Source: Sphingomonas insulae
Lineage (GTDB): Bacteria; Pseudomonadota; Alphaproteobacteria; Sphingomonadales; Sphingomonadaceae
Assembly (NCBI RefSeq): GCF_010450875.1
Contig: NZ_CP048422.1
Coordinates: 2,639,001 to 2,703,000, forward strand
DNA: 64,000 nt
Direction of reading: 5' to 3'
Every line of letters begins with the position of its first letter. The stretch's first letter is position 1. A program made the position numbers and the translations under genes. The notes under the pieces were generated by a model, which was not told the DNA's origin, searched no databases, and saw only the letters and a list, made by a program, of their open reading frames with translations. Positions 41,620 through 52,340 of the stretch are shown here, piece after piece.

Positions 41620-43835
41620 AGTTCGACACACCCGCAGGCCGGAACCCGATCGACCAGCTGAAGGTCGTCGGCAAGCCGACCGACCGCATCGACGGCAAGT
41701 TCAAGACCACCGGCACCGCGCCCTATGCCTATGAACGCCATGACGTCGCGCCGAACGCGGCCTATGGCTACGTCGTCGGCGCCGGCATCGCCAAGGGGCG
41801 GATCGCCAGCATGGACCTCGCCGCCGCCAAGTCGGCACCGGGCGTCATCACGATCGTCACCGCCGACACCGCCGGGCCGTTAGGCAAGGGCGACATGAAC
41901 ACCGCCAAGCTGCTCGGTGGCCCCGCGGTGGACCATTACCACCAGGCGATTGCGCTGGTCGTCGCCGAAACGTTCGAACAGGCCCGTGCCGCCGCGGCCA
42001 TGATCCGCGTCGACTATGCCCGCGACAAGGGTCGCTTCGACCTCGACACGGCTTTGAAGACTGCGCCGTTGAAGGGTGACAGCAGCGGCGAAGGCAGTGC
42101 CGCGTCGCCGGTGGATCGCGTCGGCGATTTCGAAAAGGCGTTCGCCGCTGCTCCGGTAAAGCTGGACGCGCGCTATGCAACGCCGGACCAGAGCCACGCG
42201 ATGATGGAGCCGCACGCCAGCATCGCCAGCTGGCAGGGTGACAAGCTGACCTTGTGGACGTCGAACCAGATGATCGCCTGGGGCAAGGGCGATGTCGCCA
42301 AAACGCTCGGCATTCCCAAGGACAACGTCCGCCTCATCTCGCCGTACATCGGTGGCGGGTTCGGCGGCAAATTGTTCGTCCGCGCCGATGCGGTGCTTGC
42401 GGCACTGGGGGCAAGGCAGGCCGGTCGTCCGGTCAAGGTGACGTTGCAGCGCCCCTTGATGATCAACAACGCGACCCATCGTCCGGCGACGCGCCAGCGC
42501 ATCCGGCTGGGGGCGGGCAAGGATGGCAAGCTGACCGCGATCGCCCATGAGAGCGGTTCGGGCGATCTGCCCGGCGGCGGCCCCGAAACGGCGGTGTCGC
42601 AGACCAAGCTTCTGTATGCCGGTGCCAATCGGCTGACGTCCATGCGTCTTGCGGTGCTCGACCTGCCCGAGGGCAATGCGATGCGCGCGCCCGGCGAGGC
42701 ACCGGGCCTGATGGCGCTGGAAATCGCGATGGACGAGATGGCGGAGAAGCTGGGGATGGACCCGGTGGAATTCCGCATCATCAACGACACGCAGGTCGAC
42801 CCGGAAAAGCCCGAACGTAAATTCTCGCAGCGTCAGTTGGTCGAGTGCCTGCGGATCGGCGCCGACACATTCGGCTGGGCGCGACGCAAGGCGACGCCGC
42901 GCTCGATGCGCGATGGCCGCTGGCTGGTCGGCATGGGGGTTGCCGCCGGGTTCCGCAACAACATCACGATGAAGTCCGCCGCGCGCGTCGGCATCGACAA
43001 GAAGGGCGTGGTGACGGTCGCCACCGACATGACCGATATCGGTACCGGCTCCTATACTATCATCGCCCAGACCGCCGCCGAGATGATGGGCGTGCCACTG
43101 GACAAGGTCGTCGTACTGCTCGGCGACAGTTCGTTTCCGGTGGCCGCCGGATCGGGTGGCCAGTGGGGCGCCAACAGTTCCACGGCGGGCGTGTATGCGG
43201 CTTGCATGAAATTGCGCGAGACAGTGGCGCAGAAGCTTGGCTTCAACTCCGCCGACGTCGAATTTGCCGATGGCAAGGTACGGGCAGGCAATCGCAGCGT
43301 GTCCTTGGCCGAAGCCGCCGGCGATCAGGGTATTTCGGCAGAGGATGCGATCGAATTCGGCGATCTGGCCAAGAAGGCGCAGCAATCGACCTTCGCCGGG
43401 CATTTCGTCGAGGCGGCAGTCGACGCCTACACCGGTGAAATCCGCATCCGGCGCATGCTGGCGGTTTGTGCCGCGGGCCGCATCCTCAACCCCAAATCGG
43501 CGCGCAGTCAGGTCATCGGTGCCATGACGATGGGAGTCGGCGCGGCGTTGATGGAGGAACTCGCGGTCGACACGCGCTTCGGCTTCTTCGTCAACCACGA
43601 TCTCGCCAGTTACGAAGTGCCGGTCCACGCCGACATTCCGCACCAGGAGGTGATCTTCCTTGATGAGGTCGACCCGATGTCGTCGCCGATGAAGGCGAAG
43701 GGTGTCGGCGAACTCGGCCTGTGCGGCGTCGGCGCCGCGATCGCCAATGCGATCTACAACGCGACGGGCGTTCGCGTGCGCGAATATCCGGTCACGCTGG
43801 ACAAGATCATCGGCGATCCGGCGATGGTGGCGTGA
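41616..43835 (+). CDS. paoC: Aldehyde oxidoreductase molybdenum-binding subunit (PaoC/YagR type)
   Basis: The 739-aa catalytic subunit carrying the molybdenum cofactor. ATG 41616 overlaps the paoB stop. Motifs include [47 protein letters not shown] and [11 protein letters not shown]. The catalytic glutamate is expected in [10 protein letters not shown] near the end. The enzyme oxidises a range of aldehydes in the periplasm. No paoD/xdhC-like maturation factor is in the window. The 3' end overlaps a lipoprotein gene on the other strand by 29 bases. Confidence 0.94.
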   Translation: MKFDTPAGRNPIDQLKVVGKPTDRIDGKFKTTGTAPYAYERHDVAPNAAYGYVVGAGIAKGRIASMDLAAAKSAPGVITIVTADTAGPLGKGDMNTAKLLGGPAVDHYHQAIALVVAETFEQARAAAAMIRVDYARDKGRFDLDTALKTAPLKGDSSGEGSAASPVDRVGDFEKAFAAAPVKLDARYATPDQSHAMMEPHASIASWQGDKLTLWTSNQMIAWGKGDVAKTLGIPKDNVRLISPYIGGGFGGKLFVRADAVLAALGARQAGRPVKVTLQRPLMINNATHRPATRQRIRLGAGKDGKLTAIAHESGSGDLPGGGPETAVSQTKLLYAGANRLTSMRLAVLDLPEGNAMRAPGEAPGLMALEIAMDEMAEKLGMDPVEFRIINDTQVDPEKPERKFSQRQLVECLRIGADTFGWARRKATPRSMRDGRWLVGMGVAAGFRNNITMKSAARVGIDKKGVVTVATDMTDIGTGSYTIIAQTAAEMMGVPLDKVVVLLGDSSFPVAAGSGGQWGANSSTAGVYAACMKLRETVAQKLGFNSADVEFADGKVRAGNRSVSLAEAAGDQGISAEDAIEFGDLAKKAQQSTFAGHFVEAAVDAYTGEIRIRRMLAVCAAGRILNPKSARSQVIGAMTMGVGAALMEELAVDTRFGFFVNHDLASYEVPVHADIPHQEVIFLDEVDPMSSPMKAKGVGELGLCGVGAAIANAIYNATGVRVREYPVTLDKIIGDPAMVA

Positions 43836-44289
43836 TCGCGTCGCGGGGACGGGCAATCGGCCCGTCTCCGCGAGCGAACGTCACCGCCGCGATATGGAGG
43901 GGGTAATCGCGGTCATCCTCCGCCATCCACGTGCCGCCCTTGGCATCGATCAGGTAGAAACGGCAGAAGATGCTGCGATCGCCCGCAAACCGCAGGCAGA
44001 CGCGATCCGGCGTGATGCGATAGCGTCCCACCGTGTCGGGTCGGTCGTAGCTCAATGTATAGGTGTCGCCGACGGCTGCGAACCGTTCGACCGGCGGCGC
44101 CCCTGATCCGACGGCTGCGCGCGTTTGCACGCTGCCGCGAACAAGCTTTTCCAGCGCATCTCCGCGCACGAGCGTCATGGCGGCCGAACCGCGGATCGGC
44201 ACGGGCAAGCGCGGCGGCGCAGGTTCCGGCGCCGAAGGCGAACACCCCGCCAGCAACAGCATCGCCGTCAGTGATCGCCTCATCTGCAT
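43807..44289 (-). CDS. Putative lipoprotein
   Basis: A 160-aa protein with a lipobox (MQMRRSLTAMLLLAGCS, Cys at residue 16). ATG 44289 is preferred, with GGAG six bases upstream. The mature part contains GDTYTLSYDRPDTVGRYRITPDRVCLRF and FCRFYLIDAKGGTW, with two cysteines, suggesting a small beta-rich domain. I recognise no family. It is convergent with paoC and overlaps its end by 29 bases, so the real end could be sensitive to annotation. Confidence 0.72.
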   Translation of the reverse strand: MQMRRSLTAMLLLAGCSPSAPEPAPPRLPVPIRGSAAMTLVRGDALEKLVRGSVQTRAAVGSGAPPVERFAAVGDTYTLSYDRPDTVGRYRITPDRVCLRFAGDRSIFCRFYLIDAKGGTWMAEDDRDYPLHIAAVTFARGDGPIARPRDAITPPSPDRR

Positions 44290-44450
44290 GTCCCGCTCCG
44301 CGATGCGATCACCGACGATGCGGTCATGCACACGCTCTATTGCTCGCACCAGCGCCATTGCGACCAGCGCGACCGTCGAACAAGCCCGAATAGACGATGC
44401 ATATGGCAGCGGCAGGAACTTCGGCCGCATTGGGCCGCTTGAGGACGTGC

Positions 44451-45815
44451 ATGACCCAACCGACTATCCTGTGGCTGCGGCAGGACCTTCGCCTCCACGA
44501 CCAGCCCGCCCTCGTCGCCGCCGCCCATGAGGGCGCGGTCATCCCCGTCTACATCCTCGACGATGCCGCGGCCGGATCGTGGGCGATCGGTGGCGCCCAG
44601 CGCTGGTGGCTTCACCACAGCCTGACCGCCCTCGATGAGGCGTTGCAGGCCAAGCACAGCCGCCTGATCCTGCGTCGCGGCGATACGGCCGCAACGCTTG
44701 CCTCGCTGATGCAGGAGACGGGAGCCACGCGCATCCACGCCATTCGCCACTACGAGCCTTGGTGGCGCGAGGCGGAGACCGCCCTCGGCGACGCGCTGGA
44801 ACTGCACGATGGCAATCATCTCGCGCGGCTGGAGGACGTGACCACCGGCGCCGGCACGCCCTTCAAGGTCTTCTCATCGTTCTGGCGGGCGATCCAGGCG
44901 CATCTGCCCCCGCCCGAACCGCTGCCGGTGCCGCACACCATCGCCGCCCCTGCGCATTGGCCGGCCAGCGATACACTGACCGACTGGGATCTGTTGCCGA
45001 CCGCGCCGGACTGGTCGCAGGGATTTGCCACCGACTGGACGCCGGGCGAAGCCGATGCCCTGGCGAAGGCGCACGATTGGCACCGCGACGTCGCCGCCTA
45101 CGATCGGCGGCGCAACCTGCCGTCCGAAGAAGGGACGTCCCGCCTGTCCCCGCACCTGCATCATGGCGAGGTGTCGCCGCGCACCGTCTACCACGCTTTG
45201 CGCAAACCGGCGGAGGCCGCCGCGTTCCTTCGCGAGCTCGCCTGGCGTGATTTCACGTCGGGTGTTCTCCTGGCCCTGCCCCGTTATGGCGACACGAACG
45301 GCCGGCCGAAATACGATGCCCTGCCGTGGCGCAAGGGTGCCGGGGCAAAGGCGGACCTGAAGGCGTGGCAGCAGGGACGGACCGGCTATCCGATCGTCGA
45401 TGCCGGCATGCGGCAATTGTGGACCAGCGGCTGGATGCACAATCGGGTACGGATGATCACCGCCAGCTTCCTCGTGAAGCACCTGCTGATCGACTGGCGC
45501 GAAGGCGAGCGCTGGTTCTGGGATTGCCTGGTCGATGCCGACTACGGCAACAACGCGGTCAATTGGCAATGGATCGCCGGCACCGGAGTGGACGCCAACA
45601 TGTTCGGCCGCATCATGGCGCCGCTGAGCCAGTCGGAGAAATTCGACGCTGCGGATTATATCCGCGAATGGGTACCGGAGCTGAAGGATCTGCCGGCCGC
45701 CGCGATCCACGACCCCGACGACCATGGCGTCCGTCCGGCCGCCTATCCGGCCAAGATCATCGGCCATCGCGAAGCACGCGAACGCGCATTGGCGGCGGCT
45801 GCAACGTTAAGGTGA
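44451..45815 (+). CDS. phrB: Deoxyribodipyrimidine photo-lyase
   Basis: A 454-aa flavoprotein that repairs UV-induced pyrimidine dimers using blue light. ATG 44451 begins MTQPTILWLRQDLRLHDQPAL, the usual opening. The antenna-binding N-terminal Rossmann domain is followed by the FAD domain: WRDF, TGYPIVDAGMRQLW, GWMHNRVRM and VDADYGNNAVNWQWIAGTGVD. Tryptophans of the electron-transfer chain are present. Sequence fits the class I CPD photolyases. It is a single gene with GAGGA upstream. Confidence 0.95.
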   Translation: MTQPTILWLRQDLRLHDQPALVAAAHEGAVIPVYILDDAAAGSWAIGGAQRWWLHHSLTALDEALQAKHSRLILRRGDTAATLASLMQETGATRIHAIRHYEPWWREAETALGDALELHDGNHLARLEDVTTGAGTPFKVFSSFWRAIQAHLPPPEPLPVPHTIAAPAHWPASDTLTDWDLLPTAPDWSQGFATDWTPGEADALAKAHDWHRDVAAYDRRRNLPSEEGTSRLSPHLHHGEVSPRTVYHALRKPAEAAAFLRELAWRDFTSGVLLALPRYGDTNGRPKYDALPWRKGAGAKADLKAWQQGRTGYPIVDAGMRQLWTSGWMHNRVRMITASFLVKHLLIDWREGERWFWDCLVDADYGNNAVNWQWIAGTGVDANMFGRIMAPLSQSEKFDAADYIREWVPELKDLPAAAIHDPDDHGVRPAAYPAKIIGHREARERALAAAATLR

Positions 45816-46271
45816 GCGGACAGTCCGCCGCGGGCAACTCGTACCGGGCAGCGCACCGATCGGCCAAGTCCGCGGTTCAGCCGTCGCAGCTTCGGGTCGT
45901 GCATGGCAAGTCGACGCACGGGGAAACCCGGCCGATCTTGGCCAATGAACCTGTCCCGCTGCCGGGCGGCCAACCCGACACAAGCGGCCTTCCCCGTCGG
46001 GATTGCTGACCCTCCCCCGTCAAACGTGAGGTTACAGGCATGGAAAGCATCATCGATCCCTCTCCGCAATCGCGCGATCGATAGCATCGGTTGCGGATTC
46101 CCGGCATCTGGCAGCGTAACTGGCTGACCGCCGAGCAAGCCGCCCGGCCGCCCCCTCCACTTTTTCGCAACCGACCCTATATGACGGTCAGCGACGCGGC
46201 CCCGCAGCAACGATCGGCCCCCGCTTACCCGGAGAGGCATCGTAAGCGACAGAAAGCCGTACCCTCTCGTC
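45816..46271. other. Intergenic region between phrB and the MFS transporter gene
   Basis: About 456 bases with no protein I can support. A shadow frame covers it on the minus strand, with composition unlike a protein. A TATATGA element at about 46180 could be part of the transporter promoter. Confidence 0.5.
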
Positions 46272-47813
46272 ATGCATCTCCATATCCCCGCCGTACTCGA
46301 TCCGCGTCACCTGTTACGGCCGCGGCGGCGTGGGATAGCATCGGTCAACGCCGAGGTTCGCGACGGCATCGTCCCCGCCGGCGACGGGATCGCGACCACC
46401 GCCGACCATGACGGCGGCACTGCGCCGACACGCAATTACCGGACGATCGCGCTCATCATCGCCACGGCGATGTTCATGGAGCATCTGGATGCGACGGTCC
46501 TCGCCACCGCGTTGCCGACGATGGCGCGCGACTTCGGCGTCGCGGCGCCGGCGATGAGCATCGCGCTCACCTCGTACCTGCTCGCGCTCGCCATGTTCAT
46601 CCCCGCCTCCGGTACGATGGCGGACCGGTTCGGCGCGCGGCCGGTGTTCCGCGCCGCCATCGGCCTCTTCGTCCTCGGCAGCCTCGCCTGCGGACTGGCG
46701 CCCAGCCTCGAATGGATGGCGGTTGCGCGCTTCATGCAGGGCATCGGTGGTGCGATGATGATGCCCGTGGGGCGACTGGTGCTGCTGCGTTCGGTCGCCA
46801 AGCGCGACATGGTGTCGGCGATGTCGTGGCTCATCATGCCGGCGCTGATCGGGCCCATCCTCGGACCGCCGTTGGGCGGTATCATCGTCACCTATCTCGA
46901 CTGGCGCTGGATCTTCTGGCTCAACCTGCCGATCGGCATCCTCGGGATCGTGCTGGTGGGGCGGTTCATCGCCGACATCCGCGAGGAGACGCCGCATCCC
47001 TTCGATCCCGCCGGCTTCGTCCTGTCGGGCGCGGCGCTTGGCTGCCTGCTGTTCGGATTCGAAATGGCGAGCCGTCCGGGCGAAGGCACGCTGGCGGCGA
47101 TCCTCGTCGGCGTCGGTGCGCTGTTCGGTGCCGCCTATTGGCGTCATGCCCGCCATGCTGCCCACCCCATCCTCGACCTGTCGCTGATGCGGATCACGAC
47201 GTTCCGCCTGTCGGTGCTGGGTGGCTCCCTGACCCGGATCACTCAGGGTGCACAGCCGTTCCTGCTCCCCCTGATGATGCAGCTCGCCTTTGGCCTCACC
47301 GCCGCGCAAAGCGGTGCGATGACGGTCGCTACCGCGATCGGATCGTTCGGCATGAAGGGGCTGGCTCGCCGCATCCTGAAGCGGTTCGGCTTCCGTAACA
47401 GCCTTATCGTCATGGGGTTGGGTGCCACCGCCGGATACGCCCTCTGCGGTCTGTTTCGCCCTGATTGGCCATTGCCCGCCGTATTTGCGGTGCTGGTCGC
47501 CTCCGGCTTCCTGATGTCGTTTCAGTTCACCGCCTATAACACGATCGCCTATGACGAGATCGGGAAGGAGCGGATGAGCGCGGCGACCAGCTTCTATTCG
47601 ACCTTCCAGCAGCTGATGCTCTCGCTCGGCATCTGCATCGGCGCGACCGCGCTGCATGTATCGATGGTATGGCAGGGACGACAGGCGGTCGCATTCCCCG
47701 ATTTCACCTTCGCCTTCTGGACGGTCACGGCAATCTCGTTGCTCGCGATCTTCGTCAACATGGCGTTCGATCCGCGCGCCGGGGCGGAGCTGAGCGGCCG
47801 CGATAGCGCATGA
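46272..47813 (+). CDS. MFS transporter, DHA2 (EmrB/QacA) family
   Basis: A 513-aa drug:proton antiporter-type membrane protein with about 14 helices. The first helix carries FMEHLDATVLATALP, with the acidic residue typical of DHA2 proteins. Motif A is GTMADRFGARPVF and motif C is in LIGPILGPPLGGIIV. The start at 46272 is the longest reasonable choice; the first 55 residues are non-homologous in appearance and have no clear ribosome binding site. It has no regulator or MFP partner directly beside it, so substrate and role are unknown. Confidence 0.9.
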   Translation: MHLHIPAVLDPRHLLRPRRRGIASVNAEVRDGIVPAGDGIATTADHDGGTAPTRNYRTIALIIATAMFMEHLDATVLATALPTMARDFGVAAPAMSIALTSYLLALAMFIPASGTMADRFGARPVFRAAIGLFVLGSLACGLAPSLEWMAVARFMQGIGGAMMMPVGRLVLLRSVAKRDMVSAMSWLIMPALIGPILGPPLGGIIVTYLDWRWIFWLNLPIGILGIVLVGRFIADIREETPHPFDPAGFVLSGAALGCLLFGFEMASRPGEGTLAAILVGVGALFGAAYWRHARHAAHPILDLSLMRITTFRLSVLGGSLTRITQGAQPFLLPLMMQLAFGLTAAQSGAMTVATAIGSFGMKGLARRILKRFGFRNSLIVMGLGATAGYALCGLFRPDWPLPAVFAVLVASGFLMSFQFTAYNTIAYDEIGKERMSAATSFYSTFQQLMLSLGICIGATALHVSMVWQGRQAVAFPDFTFAFWTVTAISLLAIFVNMAFDPRAGAELSGRDSA

Positions 47814-47822
47814 GCACGGCGA

Positions 47823-48716
47823 TTAGACCGCCCACCCCGCCTCATCGATCACCGTGCGCAGAAACGCGACGAACGCCTCGATAGCAGGAGGGATCGCCTG
47901 GCTGCGCAAATGCACCGCATAGACGCCGACGTCCTGCGAACCCTCCCATTCCGGCAGAACGCGAACCAGGCGCCCGCTCCGCAGGGCATCGCCGACATCC
48001 CACAGCGAACGCAGCGCGATACCCACGCCGCCGATCGCCAGCTCGCGTACCATCTCGCTCGAATTGGTGCGCACATGGCTGTCCTGCGTGATCTCGATGC
48101 GCTGCCCGCCGGCAACCAGACGCCACGGCATCTGCCCCGCCGCGGCCAGCAGCCGGTGCCGGGCAAGGTCGTCGATCGTCGCGGGCGTTCCCCGCGCGGC
48201 GAGATAAGCGGGCGCGGCACACAGGATGCGACGGCTGGTCGCCAGCCGATGTGCCACGACATTTGCCGGCACGTCCGAGGCGATGCGGATCGCGCAATCG
48301 ATCCGTTCGCCGAGCAGGTCGACGAACCCGTCGCCCAGGTCGAAGGTCAGGTCCACGGCAGGGTGCGCGACCAGAAAGCTGCCGAGGTGCGGCGCGATGT
48401 GCAACCGTCCGAACGACGTCGGGGCGGATACGCGCAGCGGCCCCGCGGGGCGACCGCGCGCCCCCGTCAGGCGCGCCTCCGCAGCATGTAGCGCAATCAG
48501 GATCGCGCCGAGATCGACGCAAAAGCGCTCGCCGGCTTCGGTCAGCGCCAGTCGCCGCGTCGTTCGATGCACCAGCGTCACACCCAGCCTCGCCTCCAGC
48601 CGCTGCAATCGCTTGGACACCATCGCCGGCGATATCCGCAATGCCCGTGCCGCCGCCGACAGGCTACCCGCATCGGCCACCGCGGCGAACAAGGCATAAT
48701 CGGGATCGAAGCCCAT
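47823..48716 (-). CDS. LysR-family transcriptional regulator
   Basis: A 297-aa regulator with an N-terminal helix-turn-helix ([20 protein letters not shown] ... [20 protein letters not shown]) and a periplasmic-binding-like effector domain. It belongs to the AaeR/PecT-like LysR group that lacks known ligands. It is divergent from glcB across 90 bases, which suggests, but does not prove, control of malate synthase. Confidence 0.92.
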   Translation of the reverse strand: MGFDPDYALFAAVADAGSLSAAARALRISPAMVSKRLQRLEARLGVTLVHRTTRRLALTEAGERFCVDLGAILIALHAAEARLTGARGRPAGPLRVSAPTSFGRLHIAPHLGSFLVAHPAVDLTFDLGDGFVDLLGERIDCAIRIASDVPANVVAHRLATSRRILCAAPAYLAARGTPATIDDLARHRLLAAAGQMPWRLVAGGQRIEITQDSHVRTNSSEMVRELAIGGVGIALRSLWDVGDALRSGRLVRVLPEWEGSQDVGVYAVHLRSQAIPPAIEAFVAFLRTVIDEAGWAV

Positions 48717-48806
48717 TCGTTCTTCCTGCGATCAAGTGCTTCAACATCTTGCATGCTAGTGAATGGATGCTGCCGCGTCTATCAACGGGATAATTGGAGG
48801 GGACGC

Positions 48807-50882
48807 ATGATGACGCACTTGGCCGGTCTGGATATCGCTCCCGAACTCGCGACGTTCCTGAACGGGCGCGTCCTCCCCGGTACGGGATTGGACCCCGAGG
48901 TCTTCTGGTCGGGCGTCGCGGCGATCTTCGCCCGGTTCACGCCGGAAAACGAGGCGCTGCTGGCCGAACGCGAGCGACTGCAGGCTGCGATCGACGACTG
49001 GCATCGCAGCCATGGCGCGGACCCGGCCGGTTATGAAACGTTCCTGCGCGACATCGGCTATCTCGTCGCCGAGCCGGAGGCGTTCGCGATCGACCCGCAG
49101 AACGTCGATCCGGAGATCGCGCAGATGGCCGGCCCGCAGCTCGTCGTGCCGATGCTCAACGCCCGTTTCCTGCTCAACGCCGCCAATGCGCGCTGGGGCA
49201 GCCTGTACGATGCGCTATACGGCACCGACGCCCTGCCCGGCATAGCCAAGCCTGGCAGTTACGATCCGGATCGCGGCGCGCAGGTCATCGCCTGGGCAAA
49301 GGCGTTTCTGGACGATGCCGTACCACTCGCCGCCGGCCATTGGGCCGACTGGACCGGCGGTACGCCCGAACTTGCCGATCCCACGCAATTCGTCGGCAGT
49401 GCCGGCGACACATTGCTGTTCCGTCACAACGGTTTGCACGTCGAAGTGGTGATCGATCGCGACCATCCGATCGGCCGCGGCGATCCCGCCGGCATCGCCG
49501 ATGTCGTGCTCGAATCCGCCCTCACCACGATCTGCGATCTTGAGGATTCGATCGCGGCCGTCGATGCGGAGGACAAGGTCGCGGCCTATGCCAACTGGCT
49601 CGGGTTGATGCAGGGCGACTTCGCCGCAAGCTTCGCCAAAGCCGGCCGAACGATCACCCGCGCGCTCAATTCCGACCGCCTATACATCAGGCCGGACGGT
49701 ACCACGCTGACGCTGCCGGGACGCAGCCTGCTGTTCGTGCGCAACGTCGGTCACCTGATGACCAATCCGGCGGTCCGCCTGCCGGCCGGTGGCGAGGCAC
49801 CGGAAGGCATTCTCGATGCGATCGTCACCGCGTTGATCGCGCTCCACGACCGGGGGCGCAACAGCCGCACCGGATCGATCTATATCGTCAAGCCAAAGAT
49901 GCACGGCCCCGCCGAAGCGGCCTTTACCGATCGCCTGTTCGACGCGGTCGAGGACCTGCTCGCCTTGCCGCGCCACACCATCAAAGTCGGCCTGATGGAC
50001 GAGGAGCGGCGCACCAGCGCCAATCTGGCGGCCTGCATCCATGCCGTGCGTCATCGCCTGGTGTTCATCAACACCGGCTTCCTCGATCGCACCGGCGACG
50101 AGATGCATACCGCAATGCATGCCGGCCCGATGATCCCCAAGGGCGAGATGAAGAGCAGCAGCTGGATCGCCGCATACGAAAACCGCAACGTGCAGATTGG
50201 TCTCGCCTGCGGCCTGTCGGGCAAGGCGCAGATCGGCAAGGGCATGTGGGCCGCACCCGACCGGATGGCCGACATGCTGGACCAGAAGATCGGCCATCCG
50301 CAAACCGGGGCCAACACCGCCTGGGTCCCCTCACCCACCGCCGCGACGCTGCACGCCACCCACTACCACCGGGTGGACGTCATCGCCCGCCAGCGCGAAC
50401 GCGGGGCAGAGGCGGTGGCGCCCCTGGCGGCCTTGCTGACCGTTCCCGTCGCCGCGGCGGGACGGAACTGGGCGGCGGACGAGGTCCGGGCGGAGCTCGA
50501 CAACAATGCGCAGGGCATCCTCGGCTATGTCGTGCGCTGGATCGACCAGGGGGTCGGCTGTTCCAAGGTCCCCGACATCCACGACATCGGCCTGATGGAA
50601 GATCGTGCGACACTGCGCATTTCGTCGCAGCACATGGCGAACTGGTTGCTCCATGGGGTGGCGGCGCCGGCGGACGTCGATGCGGCGTTCGCGCGTATGG
50701 CGGCAAAGGTCGATGCCCAGAATGCCGACGACCCGCTGTATCGGCCGATGAGCGGCCATGAACGCGACAGCATCGCCTATGCCGCGGCCCGCGCGCTGGT
50801 GTTCGACGGGATCGCCCAGCCGAGCGGATATACCGAACCCCTGCTCCACCGCTTCCGTGCGGCGCGAAAGGCTGCCGGCTGA
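48807..50882 (+). CDS. glcB: Malate synthase G
   Basis: GlcB condenses glyoxylate with acetyl-CoA to form malate, replenishing the TCA cycle during growth on acetate, fatty acids or glycolate. The start is ATG 48807 (or the adjacent ATG at 48810), with GGAGGGG upstream. The 691-aa product has the G-isoform signature [31 protein letters not shown]. The catalytic loop [17 protein letters not shown] follows, and the Mg-binding and acetyl-CoA regions are [11 protein letters not shown] and [10 protein letters not shown]. It fits with the fatty-acid genes nearby. Isocitrate lyase is not in the window. Confidence 0.95.
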   Translation: MMTHLAGLDIAPELATFLNGRVLPGTGLDPEVFWSGVAAIFARFTPENEALLAERERLQAAIDDWHRSHGADPAGYETFLRDIGYLVAEPEAFAIDPQNVDPEIAQMAGPQLVVPMLNARFLLNAANARWGSLYDALYGTDALPGIAKPGSYDPDRGAQVIAWAKAFLDDAVPLAAGHWADWTGGTPELADPTQFVGSAGDTLLFRHNGLHVEVVIDRDHPIGRGDPAGIADVVLESALTTICDLEDSIAAVDAEDKVAAYANWLGLMQGDFAASFAKAGRTITRALNSDRLYIRPDGTTLTLPGRSLLFVRNVGHLMTNPAVRLPAGGEAPEGILDAIVTALIALHDRGRNSRTGSIYIVKPKMHGPAEAAFTDRLFDAVEDLLALPRHTIKVGLMDEERRTSANLAACIHAVRHRLVFINTGFLDRTGDEMHTAMHAGPMIPKGEMKSSSWIAAYENRNVQIGLACGLSGKAQIGKGMWAAPDRMADMLDQKIGHPQTGANTAWVPSPTAATLHATHYHRVDVIARQRERGAEAVAPLAALLTVPVAAAGRNWAADEVRAELDNNAQGILGYVVRWIDQGVGCSKVPDIHDIGLMEDRATLRISSQHMANWLLHGVAAPADVDAAFARMAAKVDAQNADDPLYRPMSGHERDSIAYAAARALVFDGIAQPSGYTEPLLHRFRAARKAAG

Positions 50883-50898
50883 TCGCCGGTCGGCGGGG

Positions 50899-51489
50899 TC
50901 AATAAGGCGGTGCGCGGCGCTGCCGCTGCGCACGCGCCGCATCCGTCCACCATGACAGGTCGTCGGCAAAGCGGGGGAACGCCTTGACGAGGCTCGCACC
51001 GCCGTCACCCATCGCTTCGCCGTCCTCGGACAGCGCCTTGCCGATGCCGCCGACCGCCAGCGTGCTCGACACCACGACCATGCCCATCTCCGACAGGATG
51101 CCGTGCCAGGCGAGCCCGGCACGCGCCCCGGCGAAACGCCCCGCCGAATAACTGGCGATGGCGGCGGGCCGCCAGAACCATTCCTCCAGAAAGTGATCGG
51201 TCAGGTTCTTGAGGCCGGGCTGGACGCTCCAGTTATACTCGCCTGTGACGAACACGAAAGCATCGGCCGACTTGATCTTGGCGGCGAGCGCTTCCAGCGC
51301 CGGCGGAGCCTCGCCTGGCGCATATTCCTTATACATCCGGTCGAGCATCGGCAGATCCAGCACCTTGGCGTCGATCAATTCGGGGCTGGCACCCCGCTCG
51401 CGGAATGACCTCACCAGATATTCGGCCAATCGAATCCCCTGCCGATCGGATCGGTAGGAGCCATAGAAGATCAGGATGTTGTCGCTCAT
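50899..51489 (-). CDS. NADPH-dependent FMN reductase / flavodoxin-like quinone reductase
   Basis: A 196-aa flavodoxin-fold enzyme. The phosphate loop is FYGSYRSDRQGIR (residues 9-21) and the flavin-binding segment is VTGEYNWSVQPGLKNLTDH. It matches the chromate reductase/azoreductase-like FMN reductases that reduce quinones or flavins. It lies 62 bases downstream of the pirin gene in the same direction, but a hairpin lies between them. Substrate unknown. Confidence 0.9.
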   Translation of the reverse strand: MSDNILIFYGSYRSDRQGIRLAEYLVRSFRERGASPELIDAKVLDLPMLDRMYKEYAPGEAPPALEALAAKIKSADAFVFVTGEYNWSVQPGLKNLTDHFLEEWFWRPAAIASYSAGRFAGARAGLAWHGILSEMGMVVVSSTLAVGGIGKALSEDGEAMGDGGASLVKAFPRFADDLSWWTDAARAQRQRRAPPY

Positions 51490-51507
51490 CGCCTGTCCTT
51501 CGGGGCT

Positions 51508-51542
51508 CCGTCCGGAAAGCGCAAGCGCGCCGGTCCGGACGG
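51508..51542 (-). terminator. Hairpin between the pirin and FMN reductase genes
   Basis: Arms CCGTCCGGA (51508-51516) and TCCGGACGG (51534-51542), 9 bp, lie directly after the pirin stop. It may attenuate the downstream gene. Confidence 0.6.
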
Positions 51543-51551
51543 AACAGGGGG

Positions 51552-52250
51552 TCAGGCCGCGTCGACCAGCACGATCTCGGCATCCTCGGTCGCGGTGACC
51601 CGGATCACCCGCTCATCGACGATCGCCGCGCCGTCGCGTGCGTCCAGCGCCACACCATTGACATCGATCCTGCCGGTCGCGGGCACGAGATAGGCGTGAT
51701 GGCCGGCGCCCAACGCATATTCCGCGGTTTCCCCCGCCTTGATCGTCGCACCGACGACCCGGGCATCGGTGCGGATCGGCAGCGCGTCGCCATCGTCCGC
51801 GAAACCGCTGGCGAGCGTCACGAATTTGCCCGAACGCTCGCCTTTCGGGAACGGCTTGGCGCCCCAGGACGGCGCGGCGCCACGGGTCTTCGGTTCGATC
51901 CATATCTGGAAGATCGTGGTCGCATCCGTCTCGCGATTATACTCCGAATGACGCACGCCCGAACCCGCACTCATTACCTGCACGTCACCGGCTTCGGTGC
52001 GACCCATGTTGCCCAGGCTGTCCTGATGCGTGATCGCGCCGGTGCGAACGTAGGTGACGATCTCCATGTCGGCATGCGGGTGCGGCGGAAAGCCGGTTCC
52101 CGCCGCGATCGTGTCGTCGTTCCACACGCGAATCGGGCCCCAACCCATCCGTTTGGGATCGTAATAGCTCGCGAACGAAAAATGGTGCTTGGCATCCAAC
52201 CAACCGTGGTCGGCACCGCCCAGGGTGGCGAAAGGACGACGTTCGATCAT
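51552..52250 (-). CDS. Pirin family protein (YhaK/YhhW-like bicupin)
   Basis: A 232-aa protein. The cupin metal site is PHPHADMEIVTYVRTGAITHQD with a later E in the VMSAGSGVRHSEYN block. It starts MIERRPFATLGGADHGWLDAKHHFSFA, the classical pirin opening. Bacterial members include quercetinases and stress-linked regulators, and which role applies here is unknown. It is divergent from a LysR gene across 90 bases that contain an inverted repeat, so it is the probable LysR target. Confidence 0.93.
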   Translation of the reverse strand: MIERRPFATLGGADHGWLDAKHHFSFASYYDPKRMGWGPIRVWNDDTIAAGTGFPPHPHADMEIVTYVRTGAITHQDSLGNMGRTEAGDVQVMSAGSGVRHSEYNRETDATTIFQIWIEPKTRGAAPSWGAKPFPKGERSGKFVTLASGFADDGDALPIRTDARVVGATIKAGETAEYALGAGHHAYLVPATGRIDVNGVALDARDGAAIVDERVIRVTATEDAEIVLVDAA

Positions 52251-52313
52251 GCTCTATCTCCGTATCGATCTGCTGAACCCAAGATGAAGACGTTGCCGAC
52301 TTGACGAAAGAGC

Positions 52314-52333
52314 AATGATGGCATTTCATCATT
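52314..52333. promoter_or_regulatory. Inverted repeat between the pirin and LysR genes
   Basis: AATGATG-GCATTT-CATCATT is a perfect 7-bp dyad just ahead of the LysR start and 64 bases from the pirin start. It fits a LysR-type operator that would serve both divergent genes. Confidence 0.5.
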
Positions 52334-52340
52334 TCCGATA

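Noticed and set aside
45743..46273. 176-aa minus-strand frame between phrB and the MFS gene
   Set aside because: It starts without a ribosome binding site and overlaps the phrB end. Composition looks like noncoding DNA.
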